DNA of 64,000 bases from Ignavibacteriaceae bacterium (GCA_013360295.1 JABWCL010000003.1:105041-169040), one strand, 5' to 3'. Shown: positions 44,922 to 56,422, counted from the stretch's first letter. The notes: a model not told the origin generated them from the sequence alone. Program-made: numbers and translations.

Positions 44922-45711
44922 GAAGAGCAACAACGGGGTATTGCTCTTATTGGTTTCCGCGATAATAGCAGTCGTTCTTGGTTATTTATATTTCAGAAGC
45001 CAGGTAAATAAGGTCGAAGTAATCCCCGGCAGTCTTGAGATCCCCGAGGTCAGAGCAGATGATAATGTCATTGTCCACTCGGCATTCACACTCTCCTACA
45101 ATGAAGAACACGAACAAGCCTTCTGGGTTGCTTATGAGTTGACCCGTGAAGAACTGGCTGATAATTTTAAAAGAGAAAAAATCCATTTCAAACCTGATCC
45201 AAAAGTAAATACCGGCTCTGCAACTGATGATGACTACCGCGGCAGTGGATTTGACCGCGGACACCTTGCACCCGCGGGTGATATGAATTTTTCCCTCGAT
45301 GCCTTAAAAGAGTCTTTTTACTTCTCGAACATTTCTCCCCAGGTCCGCAAATTCAACTCAGGCATTTGGAAAAGCCTGGAAGAAAAAACAAGAGACTGGG
45401 CAGGACGGTTTGGTTCTGTTTTCGTTGTTACCGGTCCTGTACTTGAAGATAATCTCCGGGTCATCGGAGACAATGAAGTATCCGTTCCCAGGCGCTTCTT
45501 TAAAGCCATCCTCGTATTTAATAAAAACTTTCCTCCGAATGCAATAGCCTTCCTTATGGAAAACAAAAGTTCACGCAAGCCGCTGAAGGATTTCTCTATT
45601 TCAATAGACAGTCTCGAACAAATTCTAAGGCGCGATCTTTTCCCATTGGTTGACGATGAATTTGAGCAAAAAATTGAGAAAGAACCCCAAATCAGTTTTT
45701 GGTTTGATTAG
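44914..45711 (+). CDS. Membrane-anchored DNA/RNA non-specific endonuclease (NUC1 type)
   Basis: 265 residues. One N-terminal transmembrane segment (about 9-27) suggests the domain is outside the cytoplasm. The beta-beta-alpha-metal active site is DRGH (114-117) with catalytic H117 and metal ligand N148 in FNSG. FYFSNISPQ and SVFVVTGPVLEDN are also typical of Serratia NucA relatives. It cleaves DNA and RNA without sequence preference. It starts inside the CsgG-like gene end, so is the last gene of that run. Confidence 0.92.
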   Translation: MSRKSNNGVLLLLVSAIIAVVLGYLYFRSQVNKVEVIPGSLEIPEVRADDNVIVHSAFTLSYNEEHEQAFWVAYELTREELADNFKREKIHFKPDPKVNTGSATDDDYRGSGFDRGHLAPAGDMNFSLDALKESFYFSNISPQVRKFNSGIWKSLEEKTRDWAGRFGSVFVVTGPVLEDNLRVIGDNEVSVPRRFFKAILVFNKNFPPNAIAFLMENKSSRKPLKDFSISIDSLEQILRRDLFPLVDDEFEQKIEKEPQISFWFD

Positions 45712-45777
45712 TCTCGCCAAACTGTCTTACTTTTTGTCACTTTGACACTCCCGCTGCAATTTTTATCCAGAAAAATC

Positions 45778-45807
45778 TTGACTGATTACGTGTTTTAAAG
45801 CTATATT
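45778..45807 (+). promoter_or_regulatory. Sigma-70-type promoter of groESL
   Basis: TTGACT (45778-45783), 18-base spacer, TATATT (45802-45807). The -10 box overlaps the first base pairs of the CIRCE operator, so HrcA binding would block polymerase. The predicted start is close to 45814. Confidence 0.75.
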
Positions 45808-45832
45808 AGCACTCGTAATTATTGAGTGCTAA
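45806..45832 (+). promoter_or_regulatory. CIRCE operator (HrcA binding site)
   Basis: A perfect TTAGCACTC (45806-45814), 9-base spacer, GAGTGCTAA (45824-45832). This is the exact consensus CIRCE element, 33 bases before the groES ATG. It predicts an HrcA repressor elsewhere in the genome. Confidence 0.98.
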
Positions 45833-45865
45833 TAATTTTTTATAACTTAAACTAAAGGAGATACT

Positions 45866-47816
<1,951 letters not shown>

Positions 47817-47841
47817 TAGATTCCCCATCCGGAATTATTCC

Positions 47842-47872
47842 AGGCTGCTTCATCCCGAAGCAGCCTTTTTTA
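47842..47872 (+). terminator. Rho-independent terminator after groEL
   Basis: AGGCTGCTTC (47842-47851) pairs with GAAGCAGCCT (47857-47866), loop of 5, followed by six T then ATTT. It isolates groESL from the triple-AAA gene. Confidence 0.95.
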
Positions 47873-47967
47873 TTTCGGAACCACTGCCACAAAACAAACA
47901 TATCATTTGAATGCAGTCTTTTTTTTAGTACATTAATGCCTATCATTTTTTATAATAACATTTCAGG

Positions 47968-50900
47968 ATGCAGCAGGACGTAAAAACATACTCTAATGAA
48001 GATCTCGAAGAATTACTCCGGGAAGCCCTCGATCATTTAACCGAGGGAAGGCACCGTGTTGCTCTTCAGACAGCACAGACTGTGTTTGACGCCAGGCCCG
48101 GCGATTTTCGTTCAGCTATTTGTCTGGCTTGGGCATCCCTTGAAAACGGTGAACCAAATAACGCGCTCGAATACGCCGATATAGCCGTAAAACTTGGTAA
48201 CGAACTTCCGCAAACCAGGTTATACCGCGGCTTCATCCTGATGAGGCTTGGCATTTTTGACGGAGCAATAAAGGATCTCGATTCGGTTATAAGAAGCGGC
48301 GCGCAGCCGCTAGCCTGGGCCTACCATCTTAAAGCAAAATCTCTGGCAGGCTTGGGTAATTACCCTGAAGCGCTTAAGGAATTCGATCTCGCCATAAAAG
48401 CTGACGGCGGAGCAAATAAGCTCTTCCCAAAACTGAGGGAATGGTACAGGAATGCATCCGGACAAACACAAAACTCTTTCCTGACGAAACTCAAAGAAAA
48501 AGAAAAGCCCTCCAGATTGCTTGAAGAAGCTGAAGAAGCCTTTAAAGCCAAAGAGTACTGGTACGTAATGTGGGCTGTTAAAAGAATACTTGCCGACTTC
48601 TCGAAAGCTGACCAGCACAGGCAGGCGAAAATACTCGAGCTTGAGACGATGCACGCTTTATTCCAGATCAAACCTGCCATTATAAAGGCTGAGAGTTTAA
48701 AGGATGAATACGGAAGTGACCCCAGATTCGATACTATATATAAAAAGCTTATCTCTTCCGAGCAGAAAAAGCATAAACCGGCCGAACAAAAAAAATCCGT
48801 TATTCGTAAAGAAATAAACCTCGAAGAACTTGCAGCTGTCGAAATACCGGTCCAAAAAACTCCGGAGCCTGAACCTGAGCCTGAACCAGCACAGGTTATT
48901 GACGCACTGCCAAAATCGGCTAAACCGCTTACACTCAAGAGGAAGACAGAATTCCAGCGATTTGATAACCAAGTATTAACCGCACTCTACGCGAAAACTT
49001 ATGATCTGATGGTTGAGTATGAAACCGGCCAGCGGGTCTATCATCTCCAGTTTGCTGAACATACTATTCGTTATATCGCCGTGGAAGTCATCATCTCAAA
49101 TCCGTTTTACCAGATCAAGGACAGCACGCTCACCTGCTTTGCAGTCTGGTACGTAAATGATGATGTTGTTGGGCAGAATGAATTTGAAGTTCCAACTGAC
49201 CGTCAGTGGAAGAATGTAGTATTTATTCAAAGCTGGGGCGCCGAAAATCCCGGATTCTGGAAGCGCGGCCAGGGTCGTGTTGAAATTTACTGTGAAAAAG
49301 TTAAAATTTGCGAACGCTGGTATCTGGTCGGCGCGAATGATATCGTAAACCACGAAGAAGTTGATATTGACCTGCTTGAGAAGGAACTTGGCAAGAAGGG
49401 TAAACAAGCGGCTTCGCAGCCATCTGAGAGTACTGACACCGCATCTCCTCAGCCGAGCAGCGACCTTGAGACTTTGCTTAAAGAACTTGAAGGCTACATC
49501 GGACTTACCAGTGTTAAGCAGGCAATGAGGGATTTTGTTGACTACCTGAAATTTATAAACGAACGTAAAAAACTCGGACTAAAAACTCAGGATAAAATCA
49601 GCCTTCACTCTGTTTTCCTTGGAAATCCGGGCACCGGTAAAACGACCATCGCACGCATTGTCGGAAATATTTTCAAGGCGATGGGTATTCTTGAGAAAGG
49701 CCACGTTGTAGAAGTTGACAGAAGCGCTCTTGTCGGACAATATGTCGGTGAAACTGCACAGAAGACCGAAAAAATTATTGAAGACTCGATGGGTGGAGTT
49801 CTTTTTGTTGATGAAGCTTATACCCTTGTTAAAAAGGGGGGCGGCGGACAGGACTTCGGACAGGAAGCGATTGATACTCTCCTCAAACGTATGGAGGATA
49901 AGTCGGGACAATTCGCGGTTATTGCCGCCGGATACCCCGACGAAATGAACGACTTCCTCTCCTCTAACCCGGGAATGAAATCAAGGTTCACTCACTTCTT
50001 CGATTTTGAAGATTATACTCCGGAAGAAATGATAAGGATCTTCCAGATGATCTCTAAGAAAGAAGAATATAATGTAGACCCCGGAGCCGTTGAAGTACTT
50101 CTCAAACTCTATACCGATCTCTACCGCAAGCGCGATAAAACTTTTGGCAACGGACGTCTCGTAAGAAACACCTTTGACGAAGCAAAACTGAATCTCAGTA
50201 AGCGTTATCTCAAGTTACCGGAAAACATGAGAGATAAGGACGCGCTCACAACAATAAAAGCTGAAGATATACAGGCATCACTGCAGGGTGCGGCGAAGAA
50301 AGATTTTAAGACCGGCATTGATGAAGAAAAGCTTACCTCCTCACTTAAGAAACTGAACAGCCTCACCGGGCTTGCAACAGTTAAAAAAGATATTAATGAA
50401 CTGGTAAAACTGGCACGCTATTATATTGAACAGGGCGATAGTATTCAGAACCGCTTCACGGATCACATCCTCTTCCTTGGTAATCCGGGAACAGGAAAAA
50501 CCACCGTCGCAAGGATTGTTAGTGAGATATATTCCGCGCTCGGGCTTCTCCCCAAGGGACAGCTTATAGAAGCCGACAGGCAGATGCTTGTAGCTTCATT
50601 TGTAGGTAAAACCGCGGAAAAAACCACTGAAGTGATTAACCAGTCTATGGGCGGAACACTCTTTATTGACGAGGCTTATACTCTTGTGAAAGGGGGCGAC
50701 AGTTCTGACTTCGGTAAGGAAGCCATCGATACCCTTCTTAAGAGGATGGAAGATGACAAAGGCAAGTTCATCGTGATTGCCGCAGGTTATACCGATGATA
50801 TGAAGAAGTTCCTTGAAAGTAATCCTGGGCTTCAGTCAAGATTTACCAAGTATTTTACTTTCGAAGACTATGCGCCGCCCGAACTTATGACCATTGCCAA

Positions 50901-51999
50901 AGTTATATTCGGGTCTAAGAACCTGAAACTGGATGCGGAAGCAGAACAGAAACTTGGCATATACTTCAACGAGATATACCGTTCAAGGGATAAGAACTTT
51001 GGTAACGCCCGCCTGGTAAGGAATCTTGTCGACGGCGCGGTGCGTGCTCAACTTCTCAGGCTGGTTGACCTTCCGAAAGAATTAAGAACAGAGGATCTGA
51101 CCCAGACGATCGCTTACTACGATCTGCAAGATATGATCTCGACTAAATCAGAGAAGAAAGTTGTTGCAGTTGAAGGAAACAAGGAAGAACTCGATAAATA
51201 TCTGCGTGAACTGAATGAACTCACCGGCCTTGATTCGGTCAAAAAATCGGTTGAAAAACTTCTCAGCAGTATTAAGGTCGCTAAACTCCGTGAAGAAAGA
51301 GGCTTGAAGGTCTTACAAAAGAACCTTCACTCGATTTTCCTTGGGAATCCCGGTACAGGGAAAACCACGGTTGCGCGTCTCATCAGCAAGATTTTCAAAG
51401 AGATGGGAATAATCTCCAAGGGCCACCTTGTGGAAGTCGACCGCAGCGCCCTTGTCGCAGGATACCAGGGACAGACCGCGATAAAAACTGAAGAGGTGAT
51501 CCAGAAGGCTATCGGTGGTACACTTTTTATTGATGAAGCATATACCCTCGCGCGCGGAGGGAATGATTTCGGACAGGAAGCGATTGAAACTCTCCTGAAA
51601 CGGATGGAGGACCTGAAGGATGAGTTGGTTGTTATTGTTGCAGGTTATACAAATGAGATGCAGGCATTTCTTGACGCGAATCCTGGAATGCGTTCAAGAT
51701 TCACAAACAGCCTTGTGTTTGAGGATTACACTCCGCGTCAAATGCTCGAAATAGCTTCAATGATCGGTGAAAAGACAGGATACCATCTTGACGAAGGAGC
51801 TTTGCAGCTGCTTCTCGAAATATTCCAGCGCCTTTATGATAACCGCGATAAAAACTTCGGTAACGCCAGGACTGTCAGAAATATCCTGTATAAAGCAATT
51901 AGTAACCAGGAAGAGAGGATCCTCACTCTCGTTGATCCAAGTGATTCTGATCTGACTCTGATAACCATCGAGGATGTTCGAATCATAGACGTCCGTTAG
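47968..51999 (+). CDS. TPR protein with three tandem CbxX/CfxQ-type AAA+ modules
   Basis: 1343 residues, no signal peptide. About 1-160: TPR repeats. About 270-325: charged linker with a PEPEPEPEP run. About 329-460: an unassigned beta-rich, tryptophan-rich domain. Then three AAA modules of the CbxX/CfxQ/SpoVK family: Walker A GNPGTGKTT at 552, 838 and 1126, Walker B LFVDEAYTL or LFIDEAYTL at 612, 898 and 1186, each with an SRFT arginine-finger region and a GN(G/A)R-x-VRN sensor-2. All three ATP sites look intact. TPR plus CbxX-AAA recalls EccA of type VII secretion and RuBisCO activase CbbX, but those have one AAA module. The ABC ATPase gene begins 6 bases later. Function unknown; a remodelling ATPase is the safe inference. 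Confidence 0.92.
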   Translation: MQQDVKTYSNEDLEELLREALDHLTEGRHRVALQTAQTVFDARPGDFRSAICLAWASLENGEPNNALEYADIAVKLGNELPQTRLYRGFILMRLGIFDGAIKDLDSVIRSGAQPLAWAYHLKAKSLAGLGNYPEALKEFDLAIKADGGANKLFPKLREWYRNASGQTQNSFLTKLKEKEKPSRLLEEAEEAFKAKEYWYVMWAVKRILADFSKADQHRQAKILELETMHALFQIKPAIIKAESLKDEYGSDPRFDTIYKKLISSEQKKHKPAEQKKSVIRKEINLEELAAVEIPVQKTPEPEPEPEPAQVIDALPKSAKPLTLKRKTEFQRFDNQVLTALYAKTYDLMVEYETGQRVYHLQFAEHTIRYIAVEVIISNPFYQIKDSTLTCFAVWYVNDDVVGQNEFEVPTDRQWKNVVFIQSWGAENPGFWKRGQGRVEIYCEKVKICERWYLVGANDIVNHEEVDIDLLEKELGKKGKQAASQPSESTDTASPQPSSDLETLLKELEGYIGLTSVKQAMRDFVDYLKFINERKKLGLKTQDKISLHSVFLGNPGTGKTTIARIVGNIFKAMGILEKGHVVEVDRSALVGQYVGETAQKTEKIIEDSMGGVLFVDEAYTLVKKGGGGQDFGQEAIDTLLKRMEDKSGQFAVIAAGYPDEMNDFLSSNPGMKSRFTHFFDFEDYTPEEMIRIFQMISKKEEYNVDPGAVEVLLKLYTDLYRKRDKTFGNGRLVRNTFDEAKLNLSKRYLKLPENMRDKDALTTIKAEDIQASLQGAAKKDFKTGIDEEKLTSSLKKLNSLTGLATVKKDINELVKLARYYIEQGDSIQNRFTDHILFLGNPGTGKTTVARIVSEIYSALGLLPKGQLIEADRQMLVASFVGKTAEKTTEVINQSMGGTLFIDEAYTLVKGGDSSDFGKEAIDTLLKRMEDDKGKFIVIAAGYTDDMKKFLESNPGLQSRFTKYFTFEDYAPPELMTIAKVIFGSKNLKLDAEAEQKLGIYFNEIYRSRDKNFGNARLVRNLVDGAVRAQLLRLVDLPKELRTEDLTQTIAYYDLQDMISTKSEKKVVAVEGNKEELDKYLRELNELTGLDSVKKSVEKLLSSIKVAKLREERGLKVLQKNLHSIFLGNPGTGKTTVARLISKIFKEMGIISKGHLVEVDRSALVAGYQGQTAIKTEEVIQKAIGGTLFIDEAYTLARGGNDFGQEAIETLLKRMEDLKDELVVIVAGYTNEMQAFLDANPGMRSRFTNSLVFEDYTPRQMLEIASMIGEKTGYHLDEGALQLLLEIFQRLYDNRDKNFGNARTVRNILYKAISNQEERILTLVDPSDSDLTLITIEDVRIIDVR

Positions 52000-52005
52000 A
52001 TTTCC

Positions 52006-52725
52006 ATGCTCGAAATTTCTAACTTAACTAAGTTCTTCGCGAACTTTTGCGCGGTTGATTCACTTAACCTCTCCGTTAAAAAAGGTGACTTCTTTGGGTT
52101 CCTCGGCCCGAACGGAGCCGGGAAAACCACCACCATCAAAATGATCACCGGACTCGTTCGCCCAAACTCTGGGTCAGTTTCTGTCGGAGGTTTTACTCTT
52201 GAGAATAACCCCCGCGAAGCCAAGAGGCTTATAGGGTACATTCCGGATCAGCCATATTTGTACGACAAACTTTCCGGCAAAGAATTCCTCTACTTCAGCG
52301 GCGGTTTATTCGGCTTACGAAATCCCGCGCTGAAACAAAAAGTGGATGAAGTTGTTGAACTGCTTAAGATCGGCGACTGGCTTAATAAAAGAACTGAAAA
52401 CTATTCACAGGGTATGAGGCAAAGAATTTCGATCGCCTCCTCCCTTCTGCACGACCCCGCTCTGATCGTCGTTGACGAACCGATGGTTGGGCTTGATCCT
52501 CAAAGCGCCAAAGTTGTGAAAGATGTTTTCTCTTCAAAAGCGCGCGAAGGCGTCGCGATCTTAATGTCAACGCACAGCCTCCATATTGCCGAAGAGATTT
52601 GCAGCAGGATCGGAGTAATTAAAGACGGGAAACTGATATTTGACGGCGATATCTCTGGACTCGAAAAGTTCAAAATAAACGAATCCGAAAACCTTGAGGA
52701 CTTTTTCCTCCGCCTTGTCGAATGA
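52006..52725 (+). CDS. ABC transporter ATP-binding protein
   Basis: 239 residues. Walker A GPNGAGKTT, Q-loop region IPDQPYLYDKLSG, signature YSQGMRQR (a YSxGM variant of LSGGQ, common in ABC-2 exporters) and Walker B LIVVDEPMVGLD are complete, as is the switch-histidine MSTHSL. It powers the permease encoded next, whose start overlaps its stop (ATGA). It follows the triple-AAA gene by 6 bases. Confidence 0.94.
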   Translation: MLEISNLTKFFANFCAVDSLNLSVKKGDFFGFLGPNGAGKTTTIKMITGLVRPNSGSVSVGGFTLENNPREAKRLIGYIPDQPYLYDKLSGKEFLYFSGGLFGLRNPALKQKVDEVVELLKIGDWLNKRTENYSQGMRQRISIASSLLHDPALIVVDEPMVGLDPQSAKVVKDVFSSKAREGVAILMSTHSLHIAEEICSRIGVIKDGKLIFDGDISGLEKFKINESENLEDFFLRLVE

Positions 52726-54416
52726 ACGAATTCTTCCTCATTCTTAAGTACAAAGCAATCGCCTTCGTAAGGCCCGAGGCAGAACTAAAGCCTTCAGTCT
52801 TTCTGAAAGGATTATTCGGAGGGTTAATTTACCTTCTCTTTGCCTATGGTGTTTACTGTGTTACGCTCGCCGTTACTGAACAGATGCTTGAAAAATTCAG
52901 AATTGGATTATACCTCTATCATAAATTTCTCGCCGTCGTGCTGCTGATTTTTTTTATAACCGTGAATGTGGGGAACGTACTGGTTTCCTTCACGACTCTG
53001 TATAAATCAAAAGATGTACTGAACCTGCTGACCAAACCTGTCAGTATTAAGAACCTCTTCATTGTTAAGTTCCTTGATAACTTTTTCTACAGTTCCACTA
53101 CACTGTTCCTGCTTATCTTATCCGCGCTCATTGCGTATGCACAATATTTCAATCTCGGCATTGGATTCTATTTTATTTCAATCTGTCTTATGCTGCTCCC
53201 CTATCTTTTCATTGCAGGTCTCATCGGAGTGTTATTGCTCTTCCTGATCATCGCGGTTTCAAACAGGATAGGCATCCGCAATGCGCTGATCATAATCATA
53301 TCTGTATATTTAACCGGAGTTCTATTCTTTTTCCTGATCAATGATCCCTCAACCGCGGTAGAACAGGTTATTACAAACCTTGAGAACCGGGAACTCAGTT
53401 TCTTTTATTTGGAAAATGACCTTTTCCTTCTCTTCCCGAATAACTGGATTGCCAATGCATTTTACTGGATTGTAAGGGGAGAAAATACTTTCGCTTTCGG
53501 TTACATTGTTTTTCTTCTTACCGCGTCGCTGGTGGTTTTTTATATCACCGTCCAGATTGCCGGAACCTTTTACTACAAAAGCTTTTTTATGGTTTCCGAG
53601 TTCAGGCTAACTAAGAAAGAGAAAACAGGTAACAGTGATTCAGTACTCGGATTTGAGAAAAAGACTTTAATCTCTCCGGTGTTTAACGCCGAGTTAAAAC
53701 GCGAGTTCTGGATGTTTTTACGCGACCCTGTTCAGATAATCCACGCCTCACTGCTTCTTTTTCTGATCTTTCTTTTTATTACGAACATCGGCGGGAAACC
53801 TTTCAGGTTCTTCCAGACCTATAACCCTGATCTGCAGACAATAATTTATCTGACGATTTTTCTCTTTACTTCTTTTCTCGTCGCGTCCCTTTCCCTGAGG
53901 TTTATATTCCCTCACTTTAATTTATGGGGAGAGGCTTTCTGGAGGATAAAATCAAGTCCGGCAGACCTTCCGGCTGTGCTTGGAGCCAGGTTCCTGTTTT
54001 ACCTCCTTATTATGTTCTTTATTGCACTGATAATTAATTTTTTCATAAACAGAAAGTTCGGCGGACAGATACTTATGATGTCCTCTGTCGTGACATTCTT
54101 TTCCGTACTAACGATGGTTAGTATTAATTTCGGGCTGGGGACTTTCTTCTATAACTTCAGAGAAAAGAACCCGATTCGCATTGCCTCCTCGCAAGGGGCA
54201 TCAATTGCTTTCCTGCTGAATATGATCTATCTGGTCATAATTATCAGTGTACTTTTCACTCCTCTTCAGCAGTATTTTTTACAGGCAAGGTGGCACTCTT
54301 ATACTGTTCCTGACGTGGATTTTTCCGGACCGCTTTTAATAATCGCGGTAACATCTATAATCTTTTCAGTTTCCTTCCTGGGTTTTACTTCCAGGGTACT
54401 GAAACGGGATTATTAA
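52722..54416 (+). CDS. ABC-2-type exporter permease
   Basis: 564 residues, with about twelve hydrophobic segments in two clusters and a cytoplasmic stretch (about 300-340) between. The pattern and size match large ABC-2-like exporter permeases that pair with YSxGM-type ATPases. Substrate unknown. It overlaps the ATPase gene by 4 bases and its stop overlaps the convergent cupin gene by 4. It completes the three-gene AAA-ABC unit. Confidence 0.87.
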   Translation: MNEFFLILKYKAIAFVRPEAELKPSVFLKGLFGGLIYLLFAYGVYCVTLAVTEQMLEKFRIGLYLYHKFLAVVLLIFFITVNVGNVLVSFTTLYKSKDVLNLLTKPVSIKNLFIVKFLDNFFYSSTTLFLLILSALIAYAQYFNLGIGFYFISICLMLLPYLFIAGLIGVLLLFLIIAVSNRIGIRNALIIIISVYLTGVLFFFLINDPSTAVEQVITNLENRELSFFYLENDLFLLFPNNWIANAFYWIVRGENTFAFGYIVFLLTASLVVFYITVQIAGTFYYKSFFMVSEFRLTKKEKTGNSDSVLGFEKKTLISPVFNAELKREFWMFLRDPVQIIHASLLLFLIFLFITNIGGKPFRFFQTYNPDLQTIIYLTIFLFTSFLVASLSLRFIFPHFNLWGEAFWRIKSSPADLPAVLGARFLFYLLIMFFIALIINFFINRKFGGQILMMSSVVTFFSVLTMVSINFGLGTFFYNFREKNPIRIASSQGASIAFLLNMIYLVIIISVLFTPLQQYFLQARWHSYTVPDVDFSGPLLIIAVTSIIFSVSFLGFTSRVLKRDY

Positions 54417-54928
54417 CGATGTGAGAACCGGGTAATGAGTTCTTTGTGCTGCGGGAATCGCGATACTAATGAGTCTCTTCCGGCTAATTCAAAATCTTCA
54501 AAATCAAATCCGGGCGCAACTGTGCACCCGATCAGACTGTAGCTGTTTTCTGTACCGGGATTCGCGGCAAACCAACTCCCCTCCGGTATCGTATACTGAA
54601 GTACTTCTCCCCTTTCAGGATCATTTCCTATCTTCACAACGCTCAGTTTCCCCTCAGCATCAATCACATATAAATTGAGAAAGATACCTGAATAAAAATG
54701 CCACGTCTCATCTGATTTTAAGCGGTGAAAAGCCGAAAAATCTCTTCCAGAAAGAAGAAAATATATTGATGTAGAGAAGCACCGGCCGCCCTGGTACCTG
54801 GAAGGTAATACACCCCGTTCAATTATTTCCTTACTCCTGTATACTTCCCTGAAGTACCCACCCTCCGGATGTTTTATCAGGTCAAGTTTCCTGATCCAGT
54901 AATCCGCGTTATAATTCACAGTATTCAA
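54413..54928 (-). CDS. DUF985 cupin protein
   Basis: 171 residues, a single cupin of the YML079w/DUF985 type: HPEGGYFREVYRS, STSIYFLLSGRDFSAFHRLKSDETWHFYSG, GSWFAANPG and GCTVAPGFDFEDFEL. The yeast homologue binds small ligands without known function. The frame begins at TTG 54928; a GTG three codons in is equally possible. Confidence 0.9.
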   Translation of the reverse strand: MNTVNYNADYWIRKLDLIKHPEGGYFREVYRSKEIIERGVLPSRYQGGRCFSTSIYFLLSGRDFSAFHRLKSDETWHFYSGIFLNLYVIDAEGKLSVVKIGNDPERGEVLQYTIPEGSWFAANPGTENSYSLIGCTVAPGFDFEDFELAGRDSLVSRFPQHKELITRFSHR

Positions 54929-54998
54929 ATCTTAACTTTCGATTTATTTTTATTTTATATTTCGTAACTTAAATTAATAATTACCTGGCAAAGGATAA

Positions 54999-56375
54999 AT
55001 GAACCAACAGATAATCATTCTGATAATGATGCTCTTCGCCGCTTCGCCCCTCTTTCCGGGGGACCTTAAATCTATCTCTCAATCAGCTGATTCAATTGTG
55101 AAAACAGCCTTAAGAGATTCGACCGGATATAAACTTCTTGAGTCCCTATGCCAAATCGGGCCGAGATTAAGCGGTTCTGAACAATCGGTTAAAGCAGCCC
55201 TGTTCAGCCTCGATGCAATGAAAAAACAAGGTTATGATACCGCCTGGCTTCAGCCAATTACCGTCCCTAAATGGGTCCGGGGTACAAAGGAGAGAGCAAT
55301 ATTAAAATCCGGAAAAGGGAAAAAACTAAAGCCGCTCTCCGTTGCTTCACTTGGCGGCAGCATAGGTACAAACGGCAGCATCTCCGCGGGTGTCATTGAG
55401 ATAAATTCATTCAATGAAATGAAATCGAAGGCAGGTGATATAAAGGATAAGATAGTATTTTATAACGTGAAGTGGGATCAGGGTTTAGTAAATACATTCA
55501 ATGGTTATGGAAGGCTCGCCGGCTATCGTGTATTCGGCGGTATTGAAGCCGCAAAATACGGGGCAAAAGGATTTATCGTCCGCTCTATTACTACCAGGAA
55601 TGACAATACTCCGCACACAGGTGTAACATATTATAATGATACTTTGCCAAAAATCCCGGGGCTTGCGATCGGGATCATCGATGCTGATTTTCTGAGTAAT
55701 TATATTAAAAAAGACCCGTCCGCGAAAGTGACGCTGGAGATGAATTGTTACTCAGCGGGAGACGTGCCATCTTACAATGTAATTGGTGAAATAAAAGGTA
55801 AAGAATTCCCCTATGAAATACTCACTGTCTCCGGGCATCTTGATTCCTGGGATAAGGGTGACGGGGCACACGATGACGGCGCAGGGTGTATGCAGTCGCT
55901 GGAGATACCGTATCTTCTGAAAAAAACCGGTTATCAGAATAAAAGAACTGTAAGATGTGTTCTCTTTATGAATGAGGAAAACGGTTACCGCGGCGCGGAC
56001 GGTTACGCAAATTTAATTGCGAATGACGGTAAAGAACACCTGCTCGCGATCGAATCTGACCGCGGCGCTTATACTCCTCGTGGTTTTACTGTCGAGAAGG
56101 ATACTGCCCTGGTTGGCATCCTGCGTGAATTTTTACCGGTGCTCAGGAAAGCGGGAATAGACTGGGTGGAAACAGGCGGCAGCGGCGCGGATATTGCAAG
56201 ACTTAAAACCATAAAAAATCTGATTGGGTTTGTTCCGGATGACCAGCGCTATTTTGATGTTCACCACTCAGCAAATGATGTTTTTTCAGAAGTGAACCAC
56301 CGCGAACTTGAACTCGGCTCGGCATCTATGGCAATACTAATAATGCTCATTGATAAAAATGATCTTATAAAATAA
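54999..56375 (+). CDS. Secreted M28 family zinc aminopeptidase
   Basis: 458 residues with a signal peptide (about 1-20). A protease-associated (PA) insert spans about 110-260. Zinc-site motifs are SGHLDSWD (H280, D282), HDDGAG (D292-D293), MNEENG (catalytic and zinc Glu), ESDRG and VHHSAND, as in carboxypeptidase Q / aminopeptidase relatives. It should release amino acids from peptides in the periplasm or outside. AAAGGA precedes the ATG and a terminator follows the stop. Confidence 0.92.
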   Translation: MNQQIIILIMMLFAASPLFPGDLKSISQSADSIVKTALRDSTGYKLLESLCQIGPRLSGSEQSVKAALFSLDAMKKQGYDTAWLQPITVPKWVRGTKERAILKSGKGKKLKPLSVASLGGSIGTNGSISAGVIEINSFNEMKSKAGDIKDKIVFYNVKWDQGLVNTFNGYGRLAGYRVFGGIEAAKYGAKGFIVRSITTRNDNTPHTGVTYYNDTLPKIPGLAIGIIDADFLSNYIKKDPSAKVTLEMNCYSAGDVPSYNVIGEIKGKEFPYEILTVSGHLDSWDKGDGAHDDGAGCMQSLEIPYLLKKTGYQNKRTVRCVLFMNEENGYRGADGYANLIANDGKEHLLAIESDRGAYTPRGFTVEKDTALVGILREFLPVLRKAGIDWVETGGSGADIARLKTIKNLIGFVPDDQRYFDVHHSANDVFSEVNHRELELGSASMAILIMLIDKNDLIK

Positions 56376-56406
56376 AAGGGCTGAACGTTTAAGTTTCAGC
56401 CCTTTT
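56374..56406 (+). terminator. Rho-independent terminator after the M28 peptidase
   Basis: AAAAGGGCTGAA (56374-56385) pairs with TTCAGCCCTTTT (56395-56406). The symmetrical A and T tracts make it effective in both directions, so it also serves the HEAT gene ending at 56423. Confidence 0.9.
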
Positions 56407-56422
56407 CATCAACCAATCACAC

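Noticed and set aside
48841..48900. PEPEPEPEP-coding repeat as a microsatellite or phase-variable tract
   Set aside because: Only a few copies, with varied codons and embedded in frame; a normal flexible linker.
48360..48938. 192-codon antisense frame within the triple-AAA gene
   Set aside because: Serine-rich, low-complexity reverse of the TPR/linker region; a shadow of a clear gene.
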